DNA of 30,387 nt from Avanaerovorax sp964442135 (GTDB lineage Bacteria > Bacillota > Clostridia > Peptostreptococcales > Anaerovoracaceae): positions 1 to 30,387 of the forward strand of contig CAYTYN010000015.1 of NCBI GenBank assembly GCA_964442135.1. The letters are read 5' to 3'. Under the pieces are notes generated by a model that ran no database searches, was not told where the DNA came from, and worked only from the letters and a program-made list of their open reading frames with translations. Positions 16,203 to 24,002 of the stretch are shown here, one piece after another. The position numbers and the translations under genes were made by a program. How positions within the stretch are numbered: position 1 is the first letter of the stretch; every line of letters begins with the position of its first letter.

Positions 16203-16222
16203 AAATATATCGGATATATTGG
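16200..16222. promoter_or_regulatory. AT-rich palindrome adjoining the permease sigma-54-like promoter
   Basis: An imperfect dyad has left arm CCAAAATATATC and right arm GATATATTGG with one unpaired base. It resembles the CCAAATATATGAGA arms at 4039-4072 in sequence and in position against a -24 element. It may be the same regulator's site. Confidence 0.52.
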
Positions 16223-16355
16223 AATCCGCGGAATCGTTGAAATTACAACGTATATCTTTGAGAGAAGCATTTTTGCCCCGTCGGTAGCCTAAGCTTTATA
16301 AATTTTTATTTACAAAATCGTAAATTATGCTTTACATTTATAAACATTCTTTGTC

Positions 16356-16384
16356 TTGATGTCCTATGTTGCTCATGCTATAAT
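16356..16384 (+). promoter_or_regulatory. Sigma-70 promoter of the M20/amidohydrolase operon
   Basis: TTGATG (16356-16361) and a perfect TATAAT (16379-16384) are 17 bp apart. The predicted leader is about 120 nt before the ATG at 16510. Confidence 0.7.
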
Positions 16385-16509
16385 TTTCTGTAAAGTAGTT
16401 CTCTTTTATTATCTATTATCTGTTATCGCTTTGCTCTGCGGTTTTGAGCATTTAGGATGAAGCTAAGGCGAAGCCTGACTTCGCCGGATAAGAAGGGGAG
16501 GTATAAGCT

Positions 16510-17736
16510 ATGAAGATTTTGGAATCTGCTATAGGGATACAGGATCAAATAAAGGAATTCCGACATCATTTACACAGAAATCCGGAAATCGGTTTCTATC
16601 TGCCTAACACGGCTGCTTACGTGCAGGAGAAGCTGTCGGAGATGGGCATAGAATCTGAGATATGCGGCGGCCCCATTGACGAGAGCTTAAGAAAGAAATT
16701 CATTGCGGCAGGTTTTCCGGATATGAATACGTCCACAGGCGTCATCGCCACCATCGGGCAGGGTTCGCCTTGTTTTCTCCTCAGAGCTGACATGGATGCC
16801 CTTCCCATGACGGAAACGCCGGGTCTTGTCGATTTCACATCAGAAACCCCGGGATTGGCTCATATGTGCGGCCACGACGCCCATACTGCCATGCTCTTGG
16901 GAGCTGCCAGACTTCTCAAGGACAGAGAAAGCGAGCTTAAAGGAACCGTTAAGCTGATGTTCCAGACAGGCGAGGAATGGGGCTGCGGATCGAAGCTAAT
17001 GCTGGATCTGGGAGCCTTGGAGAATCCTCATGTAGACGCGGCCTTCGCCATCCACGTTATGGCTGACCAGGAGATAGGAACCGTAGGATTCACTCCGGGC
17101 ATCACTTCCGCCGCCATGGATACGTTTATGGTAAAGATCAAGGGAAAGGGTGGCCACTCTTCCACACCTCACCTTTGCATAGACCCTCTCATGATAGCTA
17201 ACCAGCTCTACACCACCTTGAACCTGCTTCCGGGAAGAGAGATAGATCCGAGAGAGACTATCGCTCTGACCGCAGGAAAAGCCGGAGGCGGAACGGCTGT
17301 CAATATCATACCTGATGAAACTGAGGTAATGGTAGCGGCCAGAACCTTCAACAGAGAGGTTACCGGACACATAGTCAAGAGGATTCCTGAGATCGTTGAC
17401 CACACCGTTAAGATGTGGCGCGGCGAATATGACATGATGGATTTCCACACTCCATCCACATATAACGACGAGGCTCTGTGCGACGAGCTGAGACCTTATC
17501 TGGAAGAGGTTATGGGTGAAGGTAATGTTTACGTTGCTCCTTGCATGGCAGGCACCGAGGATTTCGGGTACGTGGGAGAAGCAGTTCCTTCCATGTTTGT
17601 GACCTTAGGCGTCGGCGGAAAGGGCGCCGCTCCTATGCACAGTCCGAGCATGGTAGTCGACGAGTCCATGCTGGCTTACGGCTCGGCTCTTCACGCTACA
17701 GCGGCGATGAACTGGATCAACAATCACAGCAAATAA
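16510..17736 (+). CDS. M20 family metal-dependent amidohydrolase (M20D, AbgA/HipO/IAA-amino-acid-hydrolase type)
   Basis: It cleaves the amide bond of N-acyl or N-aroyl amino acids or small peptides with a binuclear metal site. The 408-residue cytosolic protein has D96 (LRADMDALPM), C120-G-H122-D-A-H125 (metal ligands) and E155-E156 in FQTGEEWGCGSK; the usual form is FQPAEE, so this segment is divergent. The dimerisation/lid domain contains the H of VKIKGKGGHSS. The C-terminal GTEDFGYV and the late MHSPSM histidine complete the site. It starts after GGGGAGG. It is followed after 27 bp by an amidohydrolase-3 protein in the same direction, and is divergent from the permease. The substrate cannot be assigned. 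Confidence 0.92.
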   Translation: MKILESAIGIQDQIKEFRHHLHRNPEIGFYLPNTAAYVQEKLSEMGIESEICGGPIDESLRKKFIAAGFPDMNTSTGVIATIGQGSPCFLLRADMDALPMTETPGLVDFTSETPGLAHMCGHDAHTAMLLGAARLLKDRESELKGTVKLMFQTGEEWGCGSKLMLDLGALENPHVDAAFAIHVMADQEIGTVGFTPGITSAAMDTFMVKIKGKGGHSSTPHLCIDPLMIANQLYTTLNLLPGREIDPRETIALTAGKAGGGTAVNIIPDETEVMVAARTFNREVTGHIVKRIPEIVDHTVKMWRGEYDMMDFHTPSTYNDEALCDELRPYLEEVMGEGNVYVAPCMAGTEDFGYVGEAVPSMFVTLGVGGKGAAPMHSPSMVVDESMLAYGSALHATAAMNWINNHSK

Positions 17737-17763
17737 TGATATGGAAAGCGGAGTGTTTTAAAA

Positions 17764-19395
17764 ATGAAAAAGTACGATGTTCTCTATGTTAACGCCATGG
17801 TGTTCACCTCTGACAAAGACAACCTCTATGCAGAGGCTTTTGCCGTAAAAGACGGAAAGATCGCATGGGTAGGTAAAAGGACGGACGCTCCTGAGAGCGA
17901 CGCTGAGAGTACGGTAGATCTTGGCGGACGTAGAGTTCTGCCGGGTTTTGTAGACAGCCATATGCATGCTATCATGCTTGCAGACTGCTGCCGTCAGATC
18001 TCAGCCCTGCCTCCTGAAGTAAACTCCATAGAGGAGCTGGTTGAGAAGATTAAGAATGTCCGCCGGCAGCAGGAGCCCGGACAGTGGATATTCGGATGGG
18101 GCTACGATGAGGGAAAGCTGGCTGAACACAGAGCTCCTAATCGCTACGATCTGGATAAGGGTTCTTCTGATTCTCCTGTAATGGTACGAAGAACCTGCGG
18201 TCACATTTGCTCTGTTAACAGCAAGGCTCTCGAAATGGCCGGAGTAACTAAGGATACACCTGATCCTGAAGGCGGAGTTATCGGAAGAGACGAAAACGGC
18301 GTGCCGGATGGAATTCTCTACGAGAATGCCAGAAACCTGGTGGACCGCATCATGAAGCAAAAAGACGAAAACGATATGGCAGACGACCTTATGGCTCTTG
18401 ATGAGATACTCATCTCACAGGGAGTAACTACAGGCGCTGACATGGGTGAATTCGGCAGCGTGGACTTTAAGAAGGTTTACGGCGAAGCTATAAAGAGAGG
18501 CTTCCACATCAGAGTCGGAGCATATCCTATGTGGGATACTTTAGCAGATGATCCTGATTTCACCATCACCGAAGAAGATCAGAATCCTGACAATCAGTTC
18601 AGAATGGCCGGCGTTAAGCTCATAGGCGACGGAAGCGTTTCCGGAAGAACGGCTTGGTGTGACGTTCCTTATCTGGATAAAGACGATCCCTCCAAGCTCT
18701 CCGATGAGTGTGGTCTTCCTGTATGCACTCCTGAGGATATTGAAGACGCCAAAGCCTTCTGCAAGAAACATAAGTGTCAGCTTTCGATCCACGCCATGGG
18801 AAGCAAAACCATAGACAGGGCTGTGGCGGCAGGCTACGGCGAGAAGCCTTGGCTCGATGACAGATTCGAGAAGACCCCTTACCTTAGGATCGAACACGTA
18901 GCCATGCCTACAGCGGACGCTATTAAAAAGGCAGCAGAGGCCGGTATAGCCTTCGTAACACAGCCTATATTCCTCTACGCTGAGATAGAAAGCTATCTTA
19001 CCAACATGGGTCTGGAACGCTCTCAGAAGAATTATCCCATAAAGGATTTCATCGAGTCCGGCGTACAGTTCTCCTTCAGCACCGACGCTCCTGCGACGGC
19101 TTGGGCTACACCTTCGGAGCCTTTCACCTGCATTAAGGGAGCCGTTACGAGAAAGGCGTATGACGGAACCGACTGCGGTCAGGAGCACAGGGTAGACATA
19201 GAAACCGCTATCCGCCTGTATACCGCAGAATCCGCTCCTATGCTTGGATTCGAAAAGGTGGGAATGATAAAGGAAGGCTTTGCCGCCGACTTTATAGTGC
19301 TGGACAGGGACGTTCTTAACATTCCTTCCGATGACATCGACAAGGTCAAGGTAGAGGAAACCTACATCGCAGGTCAGTGCGTGTATAAAATGTAA
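17764..19395 (+). CDS. Amidohydrolase 3 family protein (YtcJ-like)
   Basis: The 543-residue protein is a metal-dependent hydrolase of the PF07969 group. It has the beta-sandwich start (LYVNAMVFTSD...FAVKDGKIAWVG), the H66-x-H68 metal pair (VDSHMHA), GWGYDEGKL, the SIHAMGSKTIDRAV histidine strand, RIEHVAMP, and FSTDAPATAW with the catalytic Asp. These enzymes hydrolyse amide or related bonds; few have known substrates. It is cytosolic. It is the second gene of the unit beginning at 16510 and ends at a clear terminator. With the M20 enzyme it would complete breakdown of an imported amide-linked compound (inference). Confidence 0.92.
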   Translation: MKKYDVLYVNAMVFTSDKDNLYAEAFAVKDGKIAWVGKRTDAPESDAESTVDLGGRRVLPGFVDSHMHAIMLADCCRQISALPPEVNSIEELVEKIKNVRRQQEPGQWIFGWGYDEGKLAEHRAPNRYDLDKGSSDSPVMVRRTCGHICSVNSKALEMAGVTKDTPDPEGGVIGRDENGVPDGILYENARNLVDRIMKQKDENDMADDLMALDEILISQGVTTGADMGEFGSVDFKKVYGEAIKRGFHIRVGAYPMWDTLADDPDFTITEEDQNPDNQFRMAGVKLIGDGSVSGRTAWCDVPYLDKDDPSKLSDECGLPVCTPEDIEDAKAFCKKHKCQLSIHAMGSKTIDRAVAAGYGEKPWLDDRFEKTPYLRIEHVAMPTADAIKKAAEAGIAFVTQPIFLYAEIESYLTNMGLERSQKNYPIKDFIESGVQFSFSTDAPATAWATPSEPFTCIKGAVTRKAYDGTDCGQEHRVDIETAIRLYTAESAPMLGFEKVGMIKEGFAADFIVLDRDVLNIPSDDIDKVKVEETYIAGQCVYKM

Positions 19396-19440
19396 CTGGA
19401 TACAACTGCCTTTCTTAAACAAAATACATGGCTTTTGCAG

Positions 19441-19480
19441 AGGAACCCCGAGTGATCCGATTCATTCGGGGTTCCTTTTC
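19441..19480 (+). terminator. Rho-independent terminator of the M20/amidohydrolase operon
   Basis: An 11-bp stem (AGGAACCCCGA / TCGGGGTTCCT, arms 19441-19451 and 19466-19476) is followed by a T-rich tail. Confidence 0.87.
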
Positions 19481-19796
19481 ATGGCTTTAGCGGCGGTTTC
19501 GAGCGCAAAGGGCGAGAAACAATAAACCACCGGCTGCCGGTGCTGCCACCTCCAAGGAGTTTGGTCAAAACGAGCATTTTTTCGAAAGAAGCAAAAAAAG
19601 TTTGGCTTAAATAGGCGTTTTAAGGTCTAAAGCCAAACAAAATTGCAAACTAACAGTCGAAATTGGCTGAAAGACAGCCAAAATCCGGTAAAAACAGTTT
19701 GTATTACCATGTTGTGGCATTTTTTATTGGCTTTCACATGAAAAAATGCAGAAAAAGCCAAACTTCTGAAACCAAAACTAAGAAAAATACCTCCAA

Positions 19797-19843
19797 TGCA
19801 CCAATCATGACCACTGGCTCAGCCGATGGTCATGATTGGTGCA
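19797..19843. repeat. 17-bp perfect hairpin downstream of mgtC-like gene
   Basis: TGCACCAATCATGACCA (19797-19813) pairs exactly with 19827-19843 across a 13-nt loop. It lies 32 bp beyond the stop of the minus-strand MgtC-like gene and may terminate it, although the following minus-strand sequence (TTGGAGGTATTTTT) has its T-run displaced. Confidence 0.6.
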
Positions 19844-19875
19844 AATTATGCGGTTATTTTACTGTATCGGCGGTC

Positions 19876-20568
19876 TTATCGGGAGACGGGGACAGCTGCG
19901 ACCACGTAGTCCAGTTCCCGAACAGTGCGGAAAAACTCCGCTTCGTCCCCCAGATCGGTGATGGTCAGCTCCAGTCCCACGTAGGACGGCGTTCCGCTCT
20001 TGGCCGGCAGAACCCGAAGCTCTGAGACGTTAGAGCCCAGATGGTCACAGAACTCGTTGAGCCGTCCCACATCGTTGAGCTCCAGATAGCATGCCTCGAT
20101 ATCACCGCCTTTTCTGGACCGCTCCAGCTTTGTGAGAATGCTGATGGTAATCATCACTATGATGAAGGACACCACCACTGCCCAGTAGAAGCCGATGCCG
20201 ATGGCCAAGCCTATGCTGGCGGTGGTCCAAAGACCGGCGGCGGTGGTCAGTCCCGTCACCTGGGAGTTGTTTCGGGTGAGAATGGTACCCGCCCCCAGAA
20301 AGCCGATGCCGGAGATCACCTGGGCGCCGACCCGCATGGGATCGTTGGCAAAGCCGAGGACGTAACCGGCGTAAAGACCCACCATGGACGTCATGGTAGC
20401 ACCCAAGCAGACAAGAATGTGTGTCCGCAAGCCGGCAGCCCGTCCCAGGCGGCCCCGTTGAGAACCCACCGCGCCCCCCACTAAAGCGGCCAGCAGCAGA
20501 CGGAAAAAGACGGATACGGCGTTGAAGTCGTTTAGGATATCGGCAATAGAAAGAATGAATGCTGGCAA
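19876..20568 (-). CDS. MgtC/SapB family membrane protein
   Basis: The 230-residue protein has four or five N-terminal membrane helices with the family core RLLLAALVGGAVGSQRGRLGRAAGLRTHILVCLGA and GISGIGFLGAGTIL-type segments (VISGIGFLGAGTILTRN). A soluble ACT-like C-terminal domain follows from about residue 150. MgtC proteins act in adaptation to low Mg2+ and, in pathogens, in modulation of ATP synthase; the bacterial housekeeping role is unclear. The start is TTG at 20568, supported by AGGAGGT 7 nt upstream. The gene is GC-rich compared with the genes to its left and resembles the second dpp operon in codon style, which suggests a different origin from the 1-19480 block. Confidence 0.9.
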   Translation of the reverse strand: MPAFILSIADILNDFNAVSVFFRLLLAALVGGAVGSQRGRLGRAAGLRTHILVCLGATMTSMVGLYAGYVLGFANDPMRVGAQVISGIGFLGAGTILTRNNSQVTGLTTAAGLWTTASIGLAIGIGFYWAVVVSFIIVMITISILTKLERSRKGGDIEACYLELNDVGRLNEFCDHLGSNVSELRVLPAKSGTPSYVGLELTITDLGDEAEFFRTVRELDYVVAAVPVSR

Positions 20569-20682
20569 GGGCGTACCTCCTGTTCCGTGTTTTCCGCAAC
20601 GCCCCGGTGCTCCGGGCGCACGGAAGATTTTCTAATATTTTACCATCTGGGTGGGTGCTGCGTAAAGGAAAATATTCACCGC

Positions 20683-20892
20683 CTAAAAAATTGCCCTAAG
20701 AAGTTTTCCGTTTTACCGGAAATGCGATTTCCAACAANNNNNNNNNNNNNNNNNNNNNNNNNNNNNNNNNNNNNNNNNNNNNNNNNNNNNNNNNNNNNNN
20801 NNNNNNNNNNNNNNNNNNNNNNNNNNNNNNNNNNNNNCTAAAAAATTGCCCTAAGAAGTTTTCCGTTTTACCGGAAATGCGATTTCCAACAA
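20683..20892. other. Assembly gap: 100 N flanked by identical 55-bp copies
   Basis: The Ns run from 20738 to 20837. The 55 bases before (20683-20737) and after (20838-20892) are identical. This is the signature of two contigs sharing a k-mer-length overlap that were joined with a fixed-size spacer. The true sequence is probably one copy of the 55 bp with no gap, if the join is right. Confidence 0.93.
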
Positions 20893-21134
20893 TTGGAGTA
20901 TTTAACAATTATGGTATTTCTCCACTTTTAAGCAATATAGCACCACATTTTATATTTGAAACATTAGCTATACTTATAGCAACTGCTATATCTTGTGAAG
21001 CTTTTAAACTCATTTATAATATAAAACATAATGAACCTAAAGTCATACGTTTAAGATTTTGTCTTGTAGGACTCTGCTTAGTTGTTTTATTACTGGTATT
21101 TTCCGCATTAATAGAAAGCCAGTTAGGAGGGTGA
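20838..21134 (+). pseudogene. SpoIIM/DUF95-family membrane protein, C-terminal part only
   Basis: The frame is open from the gap to a stop at 21134. From about residue 25 of the visible part it carries FNNYGISPLLSNIAPHFIFETLAILIATAISCEAF, then a final hydrophobic helix ending SALIESQLGG. This is the C-terminal half of the SpoIIM (stage II sporulation protein M, PF01944) family, with the hallmark PHxIFE-x-AI segment and I-E near the end. The N-terminal half is missing. If the contigs are merged, the frame continues leftward into sequence antisense to the mgtC leader, with no SpoIIM residues. The gene is therefore either truly truncated or wrongly joined. It lies 4 bp ahead of an ABC ATPase gene. 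The DNA is strongly AT-rich. Confidence 0.62.
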
Positions 21135-21138
21135 ACGA

Positions 21139-21747
21139 ATGTTCGAGATAAATCATTTACATTTTTCGTATGATACAAATGTCGTTTTTGATGATTTTTC
21201 ATTTAATATAAATAAGGGGGAAATCATGTGTATAGTAGGGAAAAATGGTTCCGGAAAAACTACATTACTGAAAGTTTTATGCGGATTAAATTATTGCCCG
21301 ACACTAAATTGCAAGATAAATGACAGCCCTATCAACCAAAATGAATTGAAAAAGGTTGTTACTTATATCCCTGCATCTCCCAATTTTTATGAAAGTCTTA
21401 CATCGGAGGAATATATTTTATGGGTAAAGTCATTATGGAAAAAAGATGAAGGATATATAAGAAAAGTTTATGATTATATGCATTTACTACAACTTGAAGT
21501 AGATAAAAATGAAATAGCCACTTTTTCTCTTGGTATGAAATATAAACTGTACTTTTGCTTATTTCTAGCCTTAGATAATCCTATATTATTGTTAGATGAG
21601 CCACTAAATTCTTTAGATATTGCCAGTAGAGAATTAGCGATTTCTTTAATTAAACAGTACATACAAGAACACAATGGATATTGCTTATTTTCTAGTCATG
21701 TTAAAGATACTATTTCAAGCTTAGCTACTAAGATAATCTCAATATGA
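21139..21747 (+). CDS. ABC transporter ATP-binding protein
   Basis: The 202-residue ATPase is short, close to a bare nucleotide-binding domain. It has Walker A GKNGSGKTT (34-42), signature FSLGMKYKL (around 129-137), Walker B ILLLDEP with E154, the D-loop NSLD and the H-loop FSSHV. The usual Q-loop glutamine is absent (YIPASPNFYESLT). It starts after GGAGGGTGAACGA, 4 bp past the SpoIIM-like fragment and 13 bp ahead of a 53-codon membrane protein gene. It probably works with the adjacent membrane proteins as an exporter or self-protection system. It is AT-rich, unlike the neighbouring operons. Confidence 0.88.
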   Translation: MFEINHLHFSYDTNVVFDDFSFNINKGEIMCIVGKNGSGKTTLLKVLCGLNYCPTLNCKINDSPINQNELKKVVTYIPASPNFYESLTSEEYILWVKSLWKKDEGYIRKVYDYMHLLQLEVDKNEIATFSLGMKYKLYFCLFLALDNPILLLDEPLNSLDIASRELAISLIKQYIQEHNGYCLFSSHVKDTISSLATKIISI

Positions 21748-21760
21748 TATGGAGGAAAAA

Positions 21761-21922
21761 ATGACTAAATTGAAAAAATTGTTTTTACCAGTATTACTAA
21801 TTATTTATGTTGTTGCTGCTTATTTTCTGAAAGATAATCAGAAACCTTTAATTCTTGTTTCCGTTTCATTCGCTATTTTAGTTTCCATTTTTATTACATT
21901 GAGTATATCAAAAAGAAAATAA
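21761..21922 (+). CDS. Small basic two-helix membrane protein; possible bacteriocin immunity peptide
   Basis: The 53-residue protein (MTKLKKLFLPVLLIIYVVAA...SISKRK) has a lysine-rich N-terminus, two membrane helices (about 7-22 and 30-49) and a basic tail. GGAGG lies 5 nt before the ATG. It directly follows the ABC ATPase. Immunity proteins of circular bacteriocins are typically about 50 residues, hydrophobic and basic, and are encoded next to a DUF95 membrane protein and an ABC ATPase, so the size, charge and place fit. The family itself is too variable to recognise by sequence alone. Confidence 0.7.
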   Translation: MTKLKKLFLPVLLIIYVVAAYFLKDNQKPLILVSVSFAILVSIFITLSISKRK

Positions 21923-22449
21923 AGGAGAAGTTCTAAGTCTAAATTTAAAACAACAAATGTTCCCTTGAAAATCCATAGCACCTAATTCTTGTATTCTGCG
22001 CAGCACTAATCGTATGTGCAACACTTTCTATTATTGCACCATAATAAATAAGAAGAAATTTTATCAGGCTTTTTCACATCCAGAAAACCGCGTAAATACT
22101 GGCTACAGCGGGGTGAGAGGAAAAGCCCTCTCAAAATAAAGCGGTGCTAAATCCAAAAGGCGAAATTCTTTCATTGACAGACTGGTCACTAAAATAGTAG
22201 AATAATTCATACGTGATTGTCTAATTCGACAACGGCAAGCTGTCATACGGCGCCGGAAACTGAGGATTGGGATATGTGTAGCCGAGTGGCTTGAGGTGGT
22301 TCAGTCGGTCCGGTCGACTCCAGGGCGTCGGCTCGACGTCTACTCCACCGTGGAGTATATCCCGTGCGCGGCGCAAGCCGCAGCGTGGATGTTTGATAGA
22401 CTTCCCAGCGGTGCCGGACAGCCAAATGCAAAGAAATGGAGGGAAATAA
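21923..22449. other. 527-bp intergenic region crossing an AT-rich to GC-rich junction
   Basis: From 21923 to about 22200 the DNA is AT-rich with no complete gene. A frame at 22052-22150, basic and without a start codon (ending QRGERKSPLKIKRC then stop), may be a remnant. A promoter-like pair lies at 22174-22203. From about 22221 the DNA is GC-rich. The minus strand there has an open frame ending at 22221 (…YTYPNPQFPAPYDSLPLSN), with GC-rich third positions, which could be the tail of a lost gene. It has no start or ribosome site and I cannot name it. Confidence 0.4.
22174..22203 (+). promoter_or_regulatory. Possible sigma-70 promoter upstream of the second peptide importer operon
   Basis: A perfect TTGACA (22174-22179) and TAGAAT (22198-22203) are 18 bp apart. 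The leader to the binding-protein ATG at 22450 would be about 240 nt. The promoter lies in AT-rich DNA just before the GC-rich operon begins. Confidence 0.5.
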
Positions 22450-23985
22450 ATGAAAAGAATGAAGAAATTCCTTGCCGTCTTGCTGAGCCTCATCATGGTG
22501 CTCAGCCTAGGCGCCTGCTCCAGCGACAGCGACGAGTCCTCGTCCGGGATCCAGTCCACTCTGACCATCGGTATCGCTTCCGATATTACTGAGTTGGATC
22601 CCCAGAACCAGAACGATCAGATCAACAATAACTGCATTGCTCTGACTCACCAGACCCTTGTGTTCCTGGCCAACGAGGACAACGAGTATCTCCCCAGCCT
22701 GGCGGAGAGCTGGGAGTGGACCGACGATACCCATCTGGTGTTCTACCTGGTGGAGGATGCTTGTTTCAGCGACGGCACTCCTTTTGACGCCGATGACGTG
22801 GTCTTCACCTACGAGAAGGCCATGGATCCGGATCAGTCCGCAGTAGCCGGCACTCTGAGCCTGGTGGAGAGTGTAGAGAAGATCGACCAATACACCGTTC
22901 AGTTCGTCACCAGCAGCTACTCCAATGAGCTTCTGGCCGTGCTGGCAGGCTATCCTCTGGCCATTCTCTCTGAGGACGCCTATAACGACCCTGACAACGA
23001 GGAGCCGTACCTCATCGGCACCGGTCGCTATGTCTTCGACGAGTGGAAGCAGAGCGAGTATGTTCGCTTCGTGAAGAACGAGAACTTCTGGGGCGATGAC
23101 CCCGGCGTAGCCGAGGAGATTATCTTCCGACCAATCCTTGAGGCCTCTGCCCGCGTAGCTGCCCTGCAGAGCGGCGAGATCGACGTGTGCATCGATCCTC
23201 CTATCAATGACCTTGAGTTCCTGGAGGAGGACGAGAACATCGTTGTCCACACCCAGTCCGGTACCCGCTTGTTCTACTTCGGCTTCAACTGTGAGAGCGA
23301 GCCTTTCGACAACCAGACCCTGCGTCAGGCCATCTCCTGCGCCATCGACAAGCAGGCCATCGTGGATGTTGTGCTCGAGGGCTACGGCACCACACAGAAG
23401 ACCGTAGTCAACAGAGGCGTGTGGAGCTTCTATGATGACATGGAAGGTTATGAGTATGACGTAGACCGGGCTAAGGAGCTGATGGCCGAGGCCGGCTATC
23501 CTGACGGTCTGGATGAGGCAGTGAACCTCTATGCCGCCAACACCACCCCATACTCAACCATCGCACCGATGATTCAGCAGTATCTGGCTGAAATCGGCAT
23601 CACTGTGAATATCGTGACCGTGGACGAGACCACCCTGCGCAGCGCTTGCCAGGCCGGTGAGCATGACCTGTTCCTGTGGCGCTGGAACGTTATCGACCGT
23701 TTGGATGAGATCTACACCGAGCTGTTCACAACTGACTATTCAACCAACTATCACCACTACAGCGATGAGTACGTGGACGAAATGGCTGTACTCGTGCTGA
23801 CAGAGCCTGACCGCGACACCCGCTACGACCTGTCTGTAGAGTTACAGGAGTATCTGGTTGAGGCCTGCCCGCAGGTGCCTCTGTACGTGGCTGATTTGGT
23901 TATCGCCTACCGCGAAGGTCTTACCGGAACGTACCTCTTCGGCGGCGGCAACCACAACTGGTCCTGGGCATACGTCCAGAACTAA
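22450..23985 (+). CDS. Peptide ABC transporter substrate-binding lipoprotein (SBP_bac_5 family)
   Basis: The 511-residue protein captures peptides or similar solutes outside the membrane for the permease encoded downstream. The signal peptide ends in the lipobox LSLGAC with lipidated Cys23, followed by an acidic/serine linker. The mature part has family-5 features: TLTIGIASDITELDPQ, ALTHQTLVFL, LPSLAESWEWTDD, FYLVEDACFSDGTPFDADDVVFTYEK, IGTGRYVF, and LRQAISCAIDKQAIVDVVLEGYG. It starts after GGAGGG. It is GC-rich with strong C/G third positions, unlike the AT-rich genes before it. A structured 250-bp gap separates it from the permeases, as is common where the binding protein is made in excess. 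Confidence 0.95.
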   Translation: MKRMKKFLAVLLSLIMVLSLGACSSDSDESSSGIQSTLTIGIASDITELDPQNQNDQINNNCIALTHQTLVFLANEDNEYLPSLAESWEWTDDTHLVFYLVEDACFSDGTPFDADDVVFTYEKAMDPDQSAVAGTLSLVESVEKIDQYTVQFVTSSYSNELLAVLAGYPLAILSEDAYNDPDNEEPYLIGTGRYVFDEWKQSEYVRFVKNENFWGDDPGVAEEIIFRPILEASARVAALQSGEIDVCIDPPINDLEFLEEDENIVVHTQSGTRLFYFGFNCESEPFDNQTLRQAISCAIDKQAIVDVVLEGYGTTQKTVVNRGVWSFYDDMEGYEYDVDRAKELMAEAGYPDGLDEAVNLYAANTTPYSTIAPMIQQYLAEIGITVNIVTVDETTLRSACQAGEHDLFLWRWNVIDRLDEIYTELFTTDYSTNYHHYSDEYVDEMAVLVLTEPDRDTRYDLSVELQEYLVEACPQVPLYVADLVIAYREGLTGTYLFGGGNHNWSWAYVQN

Positions 23986-24002
23986 TCCGGCGTTTGACTC
24001 AC

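Larger units (their letters stand above)
16017..16509. other. 493-bp divergent regulatory region without a gene
   Basis: This stretch separates the minus-strand permease from the plus-strand M20 gene. It holds the distant ribosome site and hairpin (16017-16053), a sigma-54-like element and palindrome (16188-16222), and a sigma-70 promoter for the plus strand (16356-16384). The segment 16270-16350 is AT-rich with no recognisable gene. A 70-codon open frame near 16080 has no ribosome site and is not supported. Confidence 0.6.
19396..19875. other. 480-bp intergenic region with a terminator and repeated TTTGGC/GCCAAA inverted repeats
   Basis: No convincing gene is present. After the terminator at 19441-19480, the DNA becomes AT-rich and contains several copies of GCCAAA or its complement between 19600 and 19770. 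They form small inverted repeats: GTTTGGCTT at 19600-19608 with AAGCCAAAC at 19630-19638, TTGGCTG at 19663-19669 with CAGCCAA at 19675-19681, and TTGGCTTT with AAAGCCAA around 19727-19765. A 17-bp perfect hairpin follows (19797-19843). An open frame starting near 19663 has no ribosome site and runs antisense into mgtC. Confidence 0.5.

Noticed and set aside
16361..16374. Possible -12 box TTGC upstream of the M20 gene
   Set aside because: No TGG lies at the required distance, and the same bases form the spacer of a good sigma-70 promoter.
19663..20025. 120-codon plus-strand open frame
   Set aside because: It lies partly in a repeat-rich intergenic region and partly antisense to mgtC, with no ribosome site.
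20569..20660. Mg2+ riboswitch (M-box or similar) ahead of the MgtC-like gene
   Set aside because: The leader before the gap is too short, and no conserved M-box elements are seen.
22275..22345. tRNA-like string (GTAGCCGAGTGG ... GGTCGACTCC)
   Set aside because: The pieces resemble a D-arm and T-arm, but no acceptor stem, anticodon stem or correct spacing can be formed.
22221..22568. Minus-strand open frame with GC-rich third positions ending PAPYDSLPLSN
   Set aside because: It has no start with a ribosome site, overlaps the binding-protein signal sequence, and is not recognised; noted only as a possible remnant in the intergenic entry.
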